Of a stretch of 64,000 nt of DNA, positions 34,150 to 46,984 are shown piece after piece. Under the pieces are notes generated by a model. The model saw only the letters and a list, made by a program, of their open reading frames with translations. It searched no databases and was not told the origin of the DNA. Position 1 is the first letter of the stretch, and each line of letters begins with the position of its first letter. This DNA comes from Dichetophora obliterata (lineage: Eukaryota; Arthropoda; Insecta; Diptera; Sciomyzidae): positions 22,968,819-23,032,818 of the forward strand of contig OY986439.1 of NCBI GenBank assembly GCA_963920525.1, in the 5' to 3' direction. Position numbers and translations under genes: made by a program.

Positions 34150-35834
34150 TTGTTAGTTTAAATCTATATTTACTTTTGCTTTAAGACATCGGATAAGAAA
34201 TCTATTACTTTCCTTTCAGGTCAAAGACCAAACCTTGTTTGTATAAGGCCCATGCATTGGTTCTTTGATCTTTATAAAAAAAAATATGCAGTTTTTCTTA
34301 CAAAAATCAAAGCAGCTTTAGGTCGTTATATGGTACTGTTTTTCTCAAAAAACAACTTGAGAGAAAGACATTTTTCTCCCTTGTGGGGTGAATGATCTAA
34401 AGCTCACCATGCTACTGTTGAGACCTGTTATAGTGCAAAATTCAAATAAAATCATAATTCGAAACGCCTTAATGAGCACTTTATTTGTGAAAAAATACTC
34501 ACAAGAGGCAAGCTTTCAATGCCTATATCTATTAAAAGCGAACCAACTTTGCAAAATCATTTTAGGGTTTTCTTACTATACACTAGTACTATCATCCTGT
34601 GTTATCCGCTTTTCCGTTGTGTGTTGCACAGTGTAATTTTAAAGTTTTCTTGTTCGATTCTATTTTTTTATAGAAAACTTAATTTTTTCAAAACTTAAAA
34701 GTCGATTTTTTGAAATTTTTTTTTGTGGCAAATCATGCTATTGCAATATAACCCTTTAATAGATTTTTATTTCTGATCGAAAAATAACTGGAAAAACAAA
34801 TAATTGGCTTATTTAGTTATTTTGAACACAAAAATCGTGAAAAATATCAAGTCAAAAATAAAATCTTAAGCTACGAAATAATACTCGCTGTATTTAAGTG
34901 TTACAATTTTTTATACATGATATTTATATCTAAAATTCAATAATTACTTTCTATAGCATCTGACAGTTTACTCAACTCAGAGGTGTTCATGTAGCATAGA
35001 ATTTTTTCGCTCAATTAAATGGCGTTTGCTACTGATCAGTTTGAGTGAGCGTTACCAAAATGTTACCATTCAGCGAATTTTCACACAACAGTTGCCAACT
35101 GTTGTCTGCGCTGAATGCGGCCATTAATACACTTACATGAAAAAACTACGATGAAAACTACACTTACAACAACAACCACAACAACAACCAAGACTTTTAT
35201 TTTTATCATAATATATGCAAGAAAACTACATTAAAACCCTTTGCAAAAAACAAAAGCGATAAAGATAAAAACGCCGAGATAAGCGCGTTGATGATAAATT
35301 ATTACGCATCACCAACGGCAAAAGTTGAAAATAAAGAATACTTATTTTTAATACACATTTATATGCATTCGATATACATATATGAGATGTATATTATACA
35401 ATATTAAAATAATATGAAGTCGCAGCTGATAACATCAGGAATTCAAAACATTTGCTACGGCGACAGACATATCTGCATGCCTTTTGGCCTACACGCAAGT
35501 TGAAATGTTTGCTAAGAAATATAAGAATCTGCAAAAAAAACAAACAACAAATAAAAATCAAATACAAACTGATGAAACATGTTGTGATGCTTGCATCATT
35601 AAAAACTAATAGCGGCTAAGAATAAAATATAAAAAAATATTCATATTCAATATGACCTATCTACATTTTCCACGAAAATCAGTTTTTTTATAGCAAAGAA
35701 ATAGTTAACTCATCTGCCACCTATGAGATTTATTTCATTAAAAAAAAAGAGTTTCGCAGAGTTTTCCCCCTTCAATGTTTGACTTATCTACAATACAGTT
35801 TTTTTGTTTGTGAATACAATTGAACTCACCTTAT
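34150..35834. other. unassigned spacer
   Basis: AT-rich. Near 34960-35130 a stretch ends GCTGAATGCGGCCATTA, like the terminus of the 148-bp MITE at 18160; its left end is not clear. No coding region supported. Confidence 0.4.
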
Positions 35835-36220
35835 CATTGGCGTCCGCAGGGGATAAGGGGGTACTTGTCCCCCCTAGGCAGTGAACATTTTTAATATATC
35901 TTCATATTAAAAAAAAAGTAAGTTTAAATTAAAAAATTTTAAGAGAGAAGCAAAAAGCTTTTTATTTGTAAATTGCGCTTAAACTTAGGGCTTTGAGAAG
36001 TTTGTAAATAAAAACGTTGTTTTTAGATGTAGAAGTGTACAATTTTGCGAAACATGTATTTTTATAAGGTGTATCAAATCAATCAAAAAGTCGATTTTTA
36101 ATTTTTTGTGATGCTATATTTACTAACGGCCCTTTACTCGTTGTAGGAGTAACAGGGACAAATATATAGAGTAAATGCTCTAAATGGACATTTAGCTCTC
36201 AGTGTGAATTTAGCATAACT

Positions 36221-36390
36221 TATACCTCTTTTCCACACGGAAAGTTTTATTGCTGGCAATTCTGCGGTACAGGCAAGTCTGTACTGGCAAGTTTTTCTTC
36301 TGTGCTGTTCTTTCTTTGATGCTGTACTCTTCTTTCCTTTGTATTTTCGACTTGCTGGCAAGAAAAATTGCCGTGTGGAAAAGGGGTATA
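36221..36390. mobile_element. 170-bp MITE
   Basis: Inverted ends TATACCTCTTTTCCACACGG and CCGTGTGGAAAAGGGGTATA, and inner arms with TTGCTGGCAA. TATA ends overlap a TA target site. No coding capacity; overlapping ORFs at 36134-36447 are incidental. Confidence 0.8.
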
Positions 36391-37567
36391 ACGGCTTCTT
36401 TAAATTCATATGACGATATGTTCATTATGTATTTAATATATTTTTAAGAAAATACAAAAATACTTTTTTTAAGGTTAATTATAAATAAAACTGGTCTAAA
36501 ATATTCATTTTTAAATAGTATGTTGTACCCGTTGCTGTAAGGCCACGTTCATATTACGCGTTTTTTGTTGCGATTGCGACAAAGCTCTCACTTTTTTTTC
36601 GAAGAAGCGGCTGAAAAATACTGAATTTTGTATGTATTTATGAAATACATTTATTGAAACATTTATTTATTTAATATTCAGTATTTTTCACCCGCGTTTG
36701 CAAAAACAAAATTGGTAGCGGTGTCTCAATCGTGACAAAAACGAGTAATATTGTACTAACACGGCCTAATAAGTTACGATACTATTTAATTTACCCTTGT
36801 TTTACAGACACTTTTCAATACGTATTCTTAAATAACAAAATTTTTTCTACGAATTTTTTTCGTAAGTTTCAGCCACGAATAGAATTCGTAGAATGGTCGT
36901 AGTTTGGTACACATTTCGAATACTTTATTCGTATTCGTATATTTATTAAAATAAGAGTACGGCCAACCTTCGAATGGTTTTTTTGTAAATACTACGATTG
37001 TAATGAAAGAAACAACAAAGTTATTCCTACCAGAAATTGACGAATGTTAAGAAATGATATCCATTATTAGTCAAATATCATTCTTCGTAGCAACAGAAAT
37101 AATAAACAAATTAATGTTTTCCAAAAAGTCGGCTTGTTTTTCTATCATAAAGATGATCCAATTTGGATTTTTTTTTAATTTTTCCTAAACCTAATAAATT
37201 AACAAACAATCCTGCAGCATTTAAATTTCAGAAATTCTAGGTGAGAGTAAAGCTTCTAATTTAAGCTTAGTATGCTGTAGGAACGAAAATTTTTAGGCAT
37301 TAAATTCTACACGCGAGATTTTGGTGTTGATCCAACACTAACACATACTATAACGTGTTTGTTGAATGCGCTAGTTGAACATTATTGTTGAATGTCAAAT
37401 TTCCACACCAATGAAATGCGCGTACATATAAAGACAGCGAAATTTTGACATTTTAACTCTCCAAACATGCTTGTGAACTTGGCTGCATTGAACAAATTTT
37501 TTGGTTCAACAGCGTACGTACTAACCAACGAAAAAAAGTTAGCGCCTTTTTCGCTGTCAAAAACGCA

Positions 37568-37753
37568 ATGCATTTCTTAAGGAAGATTTCCTTTCGCTTC
37601 TACAGCAGACTAGGCTTTAAAATCGAAAGAAAAAATTAGAGAATTTAAATAGAGCAGGCTAATGCATTTCTTAAGGAAGATTTCCTTTCGCTTCTATAGC
37701 AGACTAGGCTTTAAAATCGAAAGAAAAAATTAGAGAATTTAATAGAGCAGGCC
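37568..37753 (+). repeat. 94-bp tandem duplication
   Basis: Two nearly identical units starting AATGCATTTCTTAAGGAAGA and ending AGAGCAGGCT/AGAGCAGGCC. Near-identity points to a recent local duplication. Confidence 0.9.
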
Positions 37754-37984
37754 AATTTAAGATCAAGGACTAATTTTCGAAAAAATCTTATATCATATTA
37801 AGCAAACGATTTTACATTAGAATTTAATATAGTCAAAAGTTTTTTCACATAAACGTAAATAGGAAACCCGACTTGAAACAACAATTTTATACTTATTGAA
37901 ATTCACATTATTTAGCGGTGCCCACCCAGTTTGAGAATTTTCTGGCCTTTTTCACGTGTCACGTGCTTATATTAAACCAGGAAA

Positions 37985-38168
37985 CAGAATCAAGCCTTGC
38001 AGGGAGGTTTTGGAATATGTTTAGAAAATGTATGAAACCCAAAACAAATCTAATATACATGTACCTCTTTAGTTATTTATTACAAGGCGGTTTTAGAATA
38101 TGTTTAGAAAATTTATGAAACCCAAATCAAATCTAATATACATGTACCTCTTTAGTTATTTATCCATA
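37985..38168 (+). repeat. about 93-bp tandem duplication
   Basis: Two units with GGTTTTGGAATATGTTTAG/GGTTTTAGAATATGTTTAG and the shared phrase AATATACATGTACCTCTTTA. A few substitutions separate them. Confidence 0.85.
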
Positions 38169-38787
38169 CGTTTTTAATTAAAAAAAAATTATCATTTTTT
38201 TTGCGGACGCAAATTCTGCACGTAAAGAGTGCTTCATTCTCCTTGCAAATAGTGCTGTTTGTATAGCGCTATATTTGTAGCACTTTCCGTAACGATAACA
38301 ATGCACTTAAAAAAGTATTCGATTTTAATGTAAAAAAAAATAATATCAAAAAATGTAAAAATTCATTAAATCGTTTTAAAACTATGTTTTCTGTTTTTCC
38401 TTCATCAAATGAAAAATCAAATAAAATTCATAAAAATCCATACCTTTTTATATCGTCATGTATGTCAATAGAATGTATTCTAATAGAATTCTAATTCTAA
38501 TAGAATGTACTATGTCGAAATTGGGCAAAGTAACGTTTGTTATCGGCTTAGGTAGATCTAAACTACATCTATGTCTTGTTTTAGTTTTTAATGTTTGTAC
38601 GAAAAAAGGGAGGTAGAACGTTTGAAACAATACATTATCGTATGAACTTCATACAAATAATAAACAGTTTTCTTTGCCTCCTGAACAATAGATAATTTTA
38701 ACTGACGTCGTATTAGAATTAGGCCAGCAATATGAACTATAAAGAAATTAAAGCCCTCTGTTCTCGCTACATTTTTTTTCTTATTAC

Positions 38788-39016
38788 AAGGAGAACAAAG
38801 CGCTTGGTTCTTGCTACGTTTTATATCAAATACAAGCAGAACAAAGTGCTAGGCTCTTGCTACGATTTTATATTTTCTACAGCGGGAACGGAGCGTATAC
38901 ATCTGATGACATGACTATGTTAAAAAATGCGCTATACACAAGGAGAATGAAGTGCTCTACTGTTTTTTTGGAGGGCTTTAGATGCGCTAATGGAGCGCTC
39001 GCTTCCCTGCTGGGCT
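38788..39016 (+). repeat. dispersed repeat family (AGAACAAAGCG), copy 2
   Basis: Direct match to 33341-33548 with an extra 27 bp near the right end. Both copies end GCGCTCGCTTCCCTGCTGGG, a probable family boundary. Confidence 0.8.
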
Positions 39017-39682
39017 GTTAGAAAAAGAAATAAGTAGATTGGTGTCAATGCAGTGTAAGATCTGGTGAAAAATATCTCCTTAGCATGCGGGAAACATTTC
39101 AAGAAAGCGACAACTCAAATTTTTAATTTTTGAGAATGATATGGATTTTGACTTCCTAAATCCAAATCTGAAAAATTTCAGTCCGCTCGAAATTGGTTTA
39201 GGAGTTAAAGGCTTCCAAAGTTAAAAAATGGCCTAAAAATTTAGTTTGTTTTTTTCAGTTTTCCAACAAAAAAAATATTGTTTAATATTAGGAAATTACT
39301 GAAATGTATTACATGCAATTAAATAAAATTTTTAAATATTTCGGACACGATACGAGAAAGGTTTTTACACGAACTTTAAACTATATTAGATTTTCTTATG
39401 TGCGCAAGCGTGTGCTAACCGGTGTAGTGTGCGTATTATATTTACCAAATTAGTACCAAAAATCGTAATAAATAGCATTATATAGGTTAAATTTTGTTTA
39501 TGTTCATTCTAAATTCCTTTATGCATTTTTGCCCCCCTAGAACAAATTCTGCGAACGCAAATGTACCTACTCTATTTTTCGGAAATATTCAAGAAAATTG
39601 TAACAAATTTGCGTTAGACCACAATGGCAGGGAAAACCAATTAATGGAAGGGCTTCCTGAAATATAAAAACTATATACATTA

Positions 39683-40237
39683 GGCCGGGTCGATTTGTGG
39701 GGAGGCAAAAAAATCGCCCATTGCTCAGTGAAAACCGTATTCTAGGGATCAAAATAAGAAACTTTTCCCGAGGAACTATACCTCTAAGACGAACTCTAAT
39801 GTCCCAACTTTTCCGTAGAGTTAAATTTTAAAAAATCCCTCTTTGACCTATTTAGAGTACCCCAATCGAGTCCAAATGTATGACCTACCCCTTATAACTT
39901 TGGAGGGCCGATCCACCCATGCCAGTGGCACACCCACTGGAACCTCCCTGGGGGATTCCCTATACAAACATTTGTTTATGGGGAACTTTGTTTGTATGGG
40001 GAACTGGCATGGGTGGATCGGCCCTCCAAAGTTAGAAGGGGTCGCTCATTCATTTGGACTCGATTGGGGCACTCTAAATGGGTCAAAGAGGGATTTTTTC
40101 AAAGTTTGACCCTACGGAAAAGTTGGGGCATTAGAATTCGTGATTTAGAGGTATAGTTCCTCGGGAAAAGTTTCTTATTTTGATCCCTAGAATACGATTT
40201 TCACTGAGCAATGGGCGATTTTTAAATCGACCTGCCC
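39683..40237. mobile_element. 555-bp near-perfect palindromic MITE
   Basis: The left half (39683-39955) is repeated inverted in the right half (39975-40237), apart from short differences. Ends are GGCCGGGTCGATTT and AAATCGACCTGCCC, flanked by TA on both sides. The centre is near the CCCTATACAAACATTTG region. A transcript would form a hairpin of roughly 250 bp. The ORF at 39843-40109 lies entirely within it and is not a gene. Confidence 0.88.
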
Positions 40238-40239
40238 TA

Positions 40240-41178
40240 ATATACATATTTTGAAATCTAAAAAGAATTTAAAAAATAAAGTAATTTTGTTTATAAAAAT
40301 TGGAATACTGATTCAGAAGATTTAATAATTTTTGTAGAGGTCAAATTTATGTGACGCAGTTCTTAGCCTTATATTATAAGACTTATCAATATCTGATCAG
40401 GCAGCTATCAGGTTTCCCGAGGCTATCCTTATTTAAGGAGTATTTATCAAAAACTTTTTATCGAAAACTTTTATGAATATTTTATGAAATTTTATGAATA
40501 TTTCGCTGCGAAAGTTATGAATTAAAAAGCTTACCAACAAAATAAATGCATCATTCTTAGGGTTACCAGAAGTCTAGGGCAAAATAAGAGAACTTTTGAC
40601 AAAAAATAGAGGACAAAAAGAGACTTTTTAAATTTCAATAAAATTTATTGCAAAGTAAAAACATCAAATACACATTTTTTTTAAATATTATTTTTTCAGT
40701 TTTTTATTTTTAAAAACATTTTATATTAAAAAAATACATATATATAAATGTAAATTAAAAACATTATTATTATTTCAAAAAGTTAAACAAACTTGATCAA
40801 ACTTTTATAAACTCTTTTCAACTAAAGTAACAAACGAGATCAAATTGTGATTAACTTATCAAGCTTCCTCAGAATCATACTTAAAGCTTTCTTGAGCTTG
40901 TTTTAATAACCGTTTCTGTTTTTAACATGCATCGAAAAACTCCAAACACGATGCGTTTTTGAAAATATGATTTATTGTTAAAAAAGCTCGAACGGTTGAT
41001 ATCTTCAGTCTGTTTTTTTTTCATTTGACCACTTTTTTAACTAATTAATTTTTGAACAAAACCTTCTCTTTTCTTTCATTTAAACCTAAAACTAAACATT
41101 TAAAACAAAATTATTGTTATCCGATGTCTTTAAATGAGTCAAAAAATAGCTAGGACGAAAAAGTCATAGTGGACACAT
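40240..41178. other. AT-rich spacer
   Basis: No supported feature. At 40559-40620 the segment GGGTTACCAGAAGTCTAGGG may be a degraded transposon end, similar in style to the GGGCTGCCAGG stretch at 42916. Confidence 0.4.
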
Positions 41179-41180
41179 AG

Positions 41181-42438
41181 GTTCAGGGAAATAACCCCCA
41201 ATGCAATAACGCCCAAAATAAAAAATGAAATAAAGCCCAAAAATTTTCAATACAAATTTGGGCGTTATTTCATAATGAAATAAGGCCCAAAATTTTAGAC
41301 TTTATTTCATTGAAATTGGGCTTTATTTCATTTTTCTATTTTGGGAGTTATTTCATAATGAAATAACGTCCAAAAATTAAATAAAGCCCAGAAAATTTTC
41401 TATACAAATTTGGGTGTTATTTCATAATGAAATTGGGCTTTATTTAATTTTTCTATTTGGGGCGTTACTTCATTATTATTCAGATATAACTCTTTTTATG
41501 TGAACTATTTGTCATCAAAATGTTAGATCCATTTCAAATTCAATTCAGAAGTACTGTAGACAGCGATGCCGGTGTTGGACTTACTGAGGGTTGTAATCCC
41601 TAAGCAGCGGCCCAAGGCCGCCTATTAAAAAGATAATTATATCCAGAGGTACTGTAAACCGAAAAAATTGCATGTCCGTATAAAGCCCAAATGGTTTTTT
41701 ATTTATGATATAACCCTTGCCTTTATACGAAATGTGGTTTTGAAATTCCGTACAAGGGAAAACCATTTTATCGGCCAAATATCATTTTATGTGGTGGGGC
41801 AATATTTCATATTAAAAAAGGATCCCGAATTTGGGCCCTTATTTAATTTTTCCTTTTGTGTGCATTTTTCCAGAGGTCTAGAGCCTTTCCTGCTCGCTTT
41901 ATGGTCGCGGTCAGAAGAACCAAAATTGTTTTTTTAATATTCAGAAAATTAGGACTTAATTTTTCATTTCCGTTTAGGTTTTATATCATAATGTACATAC
42001 TCCTAAATGTCAGGTTTATTTCATCTTTTCTTTAGGTCTTATTTCACCAGGAATTAGGAGTTATTTAATCTTTCAACGTTAGGACTTATTTCATTTACTG
42101 TTAGGAGTTCTTTCATTTAGAATTATTTCGCGGAGCCGGTAAAATTTTCCCAATTTTTTTCCAAAAAGATTTTGGTTTTTATTTTATTTTCGGTTTGGGT
42201 GTTATTTCATTTTTTTTTGCTTTATTTCATTTTTGATTTTGGGCGCTATTTCATTTTTGTAAGCCCAAAATATTTTGGGTCTTATTTTATTTAATTTTCA
42301 GTTTTGGCGTTATATTATTTAATTTTTTTTGGCTTTATTTTATTTATTATTTTGGGCGTTATTTCATTTTTTTATTCCCAAAATGTTTTGGGCTATATTT
42401 CATTTTTTATTTTGGGCGTTATTTCCCTGAACCGACAT
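41181..42438. repeat. foldback of GGGCGTTATTTCATTTT units
   Basis: The left end GGTTCAGGGAAATAAC and right end GTTATTTCCCTGAACC are inverted. The arms consist of many short degenerate units of GGGCGTTATTTCATTTTT or GGGCTTTATTTCATTTT on one side and their inverse on the other. The centre (about 41500-41940) is mostly non-repetitive and contains short ORFs without domains. Confidence 0.75.
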
Positions 42439-43167
42439 ATAACATATGCAAAAATATAGTGGTCATAGCTAGGGTTAAGTTACGTTTGTTTAGGGATGGC
42501 TTTCAGCATATCCAAATAGCTATTAACTTGCAAATCAGTGTTGATAGTTTCCATGCAAATTTCTTTGTGTGCATTTTTAGTAAGTTTTTTATTGATAGAT
42601 ATACTTAGTCTTCAACAAAAAAAAAGAGGGCTTTTAGTTTTAAAAACAGAAAAAAAATATCTCGAGAAAAAAAGAGAACATGTCCTCTTTAAAAAAGATA
42701 TGATGGCAACGCAACTCATACTTTAATGCAGACATGAGCTTCCAGAAGCTCAGTTGGCTCAGCTACAAATTTGTTTTGTTTTATCAACTTTGTGTTTGCA
42801 CATTTGTAAAAACAACACGTACAAAAAATAACAACAAAACCGACGTTCACCAAATTTCTGACTTGCTAACAACAACAAATGCATGCAAAGGCAAGAAAAA
42901 GCAAGCCTTACAGTTAGGGCTGCCAGGTTTTTTTTTTTAAAAAATCGGGATTTTACAGAAAATAAATCGGGACATAAGAAAAAAAATCGGGAAAAGATGT
43001 ATGCATGTCGCTCGTTTTTTCAATAACGTCACTACTCAAAAAATGCAATATCTTAGTTAATTACATAGAAATACTTGTCATAGATCAATTTCAATTGTGT
43101 GAACGATAACGATATCTTATTTACTTTTCTCAATAGAGTAAAAAAGTGTCGCTGGATAGTTCAGTAC

Positions 43168-43851
43168 CCCAGCAAAATTTTTGATGCAAATGTGACATGC
43201 ATTCTTGCGGATACTGCTTCCAGAAGACATTCTATGTATCAAACTGTGCTTCTTTTCAGCCTTATAAAGAAGTTCTTTCAAGTGGCATTTTTATAAAATC
43301 CTTCTGGAAGACATTCAAATGGCATTTCAATTCAATTAAAGTACAAAAATTATATATAATTATTATATATGTTTTAGATATTTTCCGAGGGATTTTTTAA
43401 ACCCCCAATGAAACCCAACAACTTACTACTTGCAATGCCAAAATGCTTTGAAAATCGGGGGAAGGATATTTTACGTGTAGTTTTTTAAACCCCCACAAAA
43501 CCCAAACACTTTTCATTTCCAACACCAAAATCACTAGATTGTCGAGAAAAGAAATATTTTCCCAGGGGTTTTTTACCCCCAAACCAAAAAAAAACATTCC
43601 AGTCCATTTAATGCCTTCTTAAAGTTCTCCTGAAAAATACCTACTAGAATCTTTTGATTAAAGAGCTGAAAAAAATCTTCCATTGAAAAAGTTCTAGAAG
43701 CACTTCTAGATAAGACTAAGGAAAGCATTCCTCCCAATGACATGCATATGTTAAAAGAACGCATTTTGGGTATGAAAGTGGAAGAAATGGAATTCAAGGA
43801 TGGAATTTCCCTTCCTCTTTAGCTTCTTTTGGAATCACTTTTTTTGTTGGG
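43168..43851. repeat. dispersed element CCCAGCAAAATTTTT, copy A
   Basis: Starts CCCAGCAAAATTTTTGATGC and ends TTTTGTTGGG, short inverted termini. A direct copy lies at 56638-57195 with the same order of motifs, including AGAAGACATTCTAT, AACCC-runs and GACATGCATATGTTAAAAGA. A peptide-like stretch in the last 200 bp is open in both copies, but no domain is recognised. Confidence 0.75.
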
Positions 43852-44501
43852 ACGCTGAGAATAAAAAAAAACTTAAAATAAGTTTACTGAAAATCGATTT
43901 CTTTGAGTAAAAAGAGCGATATGTAGCTTTAAAAAATATATTTTATTACCCAAGGAAATAAAACCACACCAAACAGTGCATTTTTCAAGTTTTATTGGCA
44001 GCTCTTGAACTGCCTCTGGCTGCTTTTTAAATGAACACGTACAAACTGTAAGTGAAGAAGAATATCCGTACAAATTTAGTGATGTAGAAATAAAAAGCCC
44101 AAGCGCCACGCAATTTTATTTTACGCTTAACCTAAACAAGTGCGCTGCGGAAAAAACTGCTGCTCTCGAGCCAGCTCAGTCTGATGTTTTAAAAATCTTA
44201 AAGAAACTTTTAGTATTGTGTAAAAATCTATTAATATTGCAAATACTTCCATTTGCAATTGAGATTAAATTATTAAAAGCAGCTGATTGCTCTTTGTTCT
44301 AATACTTTGGTTTTATGCAGCCAACTTCACATCCGAACGCACTGTCAAAGTTGGAAATTCGATTCATGTTGCGGTATTCCGGTGCGTGTTTCGGTAGGCT
44401 TCATACAAAATATATGTGCATGAGCCGATTTACAGTTAAACCACGCACGCGCACTTGTTTCGGGTGGACTATTACTCAATGGCGCTGCGCTTGAGATGTT
44501 T
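43852..44501. other. unassigned spacer
   Basis: AT-rich on the left, more balanced from 44300. No coding region, RNA gene or repeat boundary I can support. Confidence 0.4.
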
Positions 44502-45350
44502 CCCAGTGGGCAAAAGCAGGTCTTTGAAGCGCTTCTAGCAGGCCATCATATGGATTTCTTAGCCCTTCCGTGCTCGTTTCCAAGCCCATAAGCTTTTTTA
44601 TATGAAACGAGAAAATTTTCTAGGCCTTCCGCTCTCGCGACTCTAAAGAAGCCTGCTAGAAGCCCTTCTTTAGAATGTACATTAGAAAGAAAAGCAATAT
44701 ATATATCCACTTGAAATAAAAAAACTTTTGACGAATTCCAGATTTGAACCAGCGTCCTCTCAGCTGGCGGCCTGGCATCTTACCCACTCGTCCACCTCAG
44801 TTGTTAACAAACCTCAGCTTATTTTGCATCATTACAAATGAAAGTAAGTTTTCGGGAGCGCGGGTTCGCAACCCAGCTCGGCCCAGAAAAAAAAATTTTT
44901 TTTTTGTATTTTTTTTAAATCTAAATTTTTTTACAAATTTTTCTGTCCATTTAAAAATTTTTTTGGAATTTTTTGTAAATTTCTTCATACAAAAATAATA
45001 GAAAAGACTTAGAATTTTTCCATATAAAAGTTTTCATATAATGTGATATGCAATGTGTTAGATTTCGGAGACCTGGGTTCGCGTCCCAACTCGGCCAAAA
45101 AAAAAATAATTTTTTTTGTGTGTTTTCTTTAAGATTTGATTTTTTTAATTGATCTGATCATTTATAACTTTTTAAAAAAATTTTAAAAAATTTTTTTATA
45201 TAAAATATTAGGAAAAGACTCCGAACCTTCAAATGGTAGGCCTTACAGAAGCACTCATCAATGCAGCGATCATGGAAGGTGTATTAACGCCAATAAGAGC
45301 ACTACCAGCATGCATTCTTTTGCGTATCGCTAGCTAAAATGCCCACTGGG
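44502..45350. mobile_element. 849-bp non-autonomous element with CCCAGTGGGCA ends
   Basis: Inverted termini CCCAGTGGGCA (44502) and TGCCCACTGGG (to 45350). The interior carries three tRNA-like pieces: an inverted one with A-box and B-box-like motifs (44738-44812) and two GGGTTCGC T-arm-like stretches (44850-44885 and 45056-45100). A target duplication is not clear; both flanks have TT. Superfamily undetermined. Confidence 0.7.
44738..44812 (-). pseudogene. tRNA-like segment
   Basis: On the minus strand it reads TGGACGAGTGGGTAAGATGC (A-box/D-arm-like) and, about 35 bp on, GGTTCAAATCT (B-box/T-arm-like). Arm pairing is imperfect and I could not build a convincing acceptor stem, so this is a tRNA-derived fragment or SINE-like piece, not a functional tRNA. 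Confidence 0.45.
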
Positions 45351-46984
45351 TTGTGCCGTTAAATGTGTTGCACACAAACACACATGATTTGTTTTTGATT
45401 TGCTGGTCAATTTTTTTATAGAAATAGAAAATCAGTATAACCTTATTGGGATTTTTTATTGCATTAACATTTTTTATTTTGTTTTTTTTTTTGCAACGAT
45501 GAGCAAAAGCAATAATGAGAATAATTTGGTGTTTGTTTTAAAAAGAAAAAACATTGGCTCACTAAATTTGTTTTCCTGCTCATGACTGCTTTAATGCATT
45601 AAAAATTTAACTAGTCGCAATCTTAATACTATGTTGTTGTTTGTTGTTGTTGTTGATATCGTTAAACTTATTTTCTTCGTGGTCAAAAGTTACACGTGAG
45701 AAAAAGATTAAAAAATCCTAAAATATAGATAAATCACATAAAACTCATTTTTGCACAACGTAAGCGTAGCGTCGTCGAAAAACGCAAACGTCATCACAGT
45801 GGAGAGATGGAAAAAAAAAGCTCTGGGAACAAGTTGTGCGCCGGCTCGTACTAATCATGTGGATTGTTACACGATCTGGAAAGTGACTTTTGTTTTGTTG
45901 TTATTGCTTTTGTTGCTATAAGTGCTGCTAGTGCGAATCTCATTCGTCCCATGTTAGCGCTTATAAAATGACTCACACTCGAATAACTATCTAAGATGTG
46001 AAGATTGGACTGAACGGATGAATTGAAGTTGAGTTCAGCTAGCTGGCTGGTGTTTGCATTGACCGAGGTTCTCATGCCATGGCACATGGTCCATCACAAT
46101 AACAACAGCAACAACAAAAATTACAACAACTACAACAACTGTAGTGCAAGAAAGAAAAACCACTTTAAATTATACATTTTCACAACAACAAGATTCGCAT
46201 TGCTGATTGTGTGTGGATTTTTAAGTGAATGTTTGTTGTTGTTGTTTCTGTTGTTTTAACAAACTTGCGGAATTCAATTCGACGCGTTTTCACACAGCGT
46301 CAAGTCCAACGCTGGTTGTTAAGAAATTCCTACAATTAGGCAGAACATTGAATTGCTTTCTAACAACAAGTTGTTGCTGTTGATGGCTATGCTTTTTTTT
46401 TGTTGCTGTCACTATTGATTTTGAATTGAGCTAGAACTGTCCAAAGATTTATATGTATGCAATACCAAAATCCGGATCAAACATGATCTACTGTTGTAGC
46501 TGCTACTGCTGCTGTTGCTGCTCAAAGATATGTTGCTGCATTCCTTGGCAATTTTTATATTACCCATTGCATTCCAGACAATTGTAAAGTTATCACATAC
46601 TCACTGTTTTTCATTATCAGTGAAGATACAACAACAACAACAACAACAAAACAACATACAACGCTTCTTCTTCTTCTTAAAAAACTGTTTGTGCCCTAAA
46701 TTAAATAAACTATTGGATTTGTTGAGAAAAAAGCTTCGTTAGTTTGGACATTTGTGGAAATGTTTGTGGGAAAAAATTTGAGATATCACATAGTCTATAG
46801 CTGCCTAGTGGTAAATCGAAGCATTATAAAATCTGCTTTTACCTTCCTCCTACGCAGACCTAAAATCTGCAGGCTTCCTACACCTGGTTACAATTCTCTA
46901 TTACATTTGCTCAGGTATGGCCAGCAACACACTGATGACGTAGTAAGCAGGCAACGGAGTAGATTTGACGCATTTAGATTTAGA
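45351..46984. other. unassigned spacer with CAA/GTT triplet runs
   Basis: Contains several (CAA)n and (GTT)n tracts typical of fly non-coding DNA (45630, 46100-46150, 46630-46660). A 33-codon minus-strand ORF at 45851-45952 begins with a hydrophobic signal-like MRFALAALIA stretch downstream of an Inr-like TCAGTC; too weak to call a gene. Confidence 0.35.

Larger units (their letters stand above)
35835..39563. mobile_element. possible 3.7 kb hAT-like element
   Basis: Left end CATTGGCGTCCGCAG (35835) followed by a GGGG-to-CCCCCC inverted stretch, right end CTGCGAACGCAAATG (to 39563) preceded by GCCCCCCTAG. These closely resemble the ends of the better-defined hAT at 49294-50372. Flanking octamers CACCTTAT and TACCTACT match at only 5 of 8 positions, so the two ends may come from different copies. 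Inside: a 170-bp MITE, two tandem duplications and a dispersed repeat. No transposase seen. Confidence 0.4.

Noticed and set aside
39843..40109. 88-codon ORF
   Set aside because: Entirely inside a palindromic MITE; open by virtue of composition.
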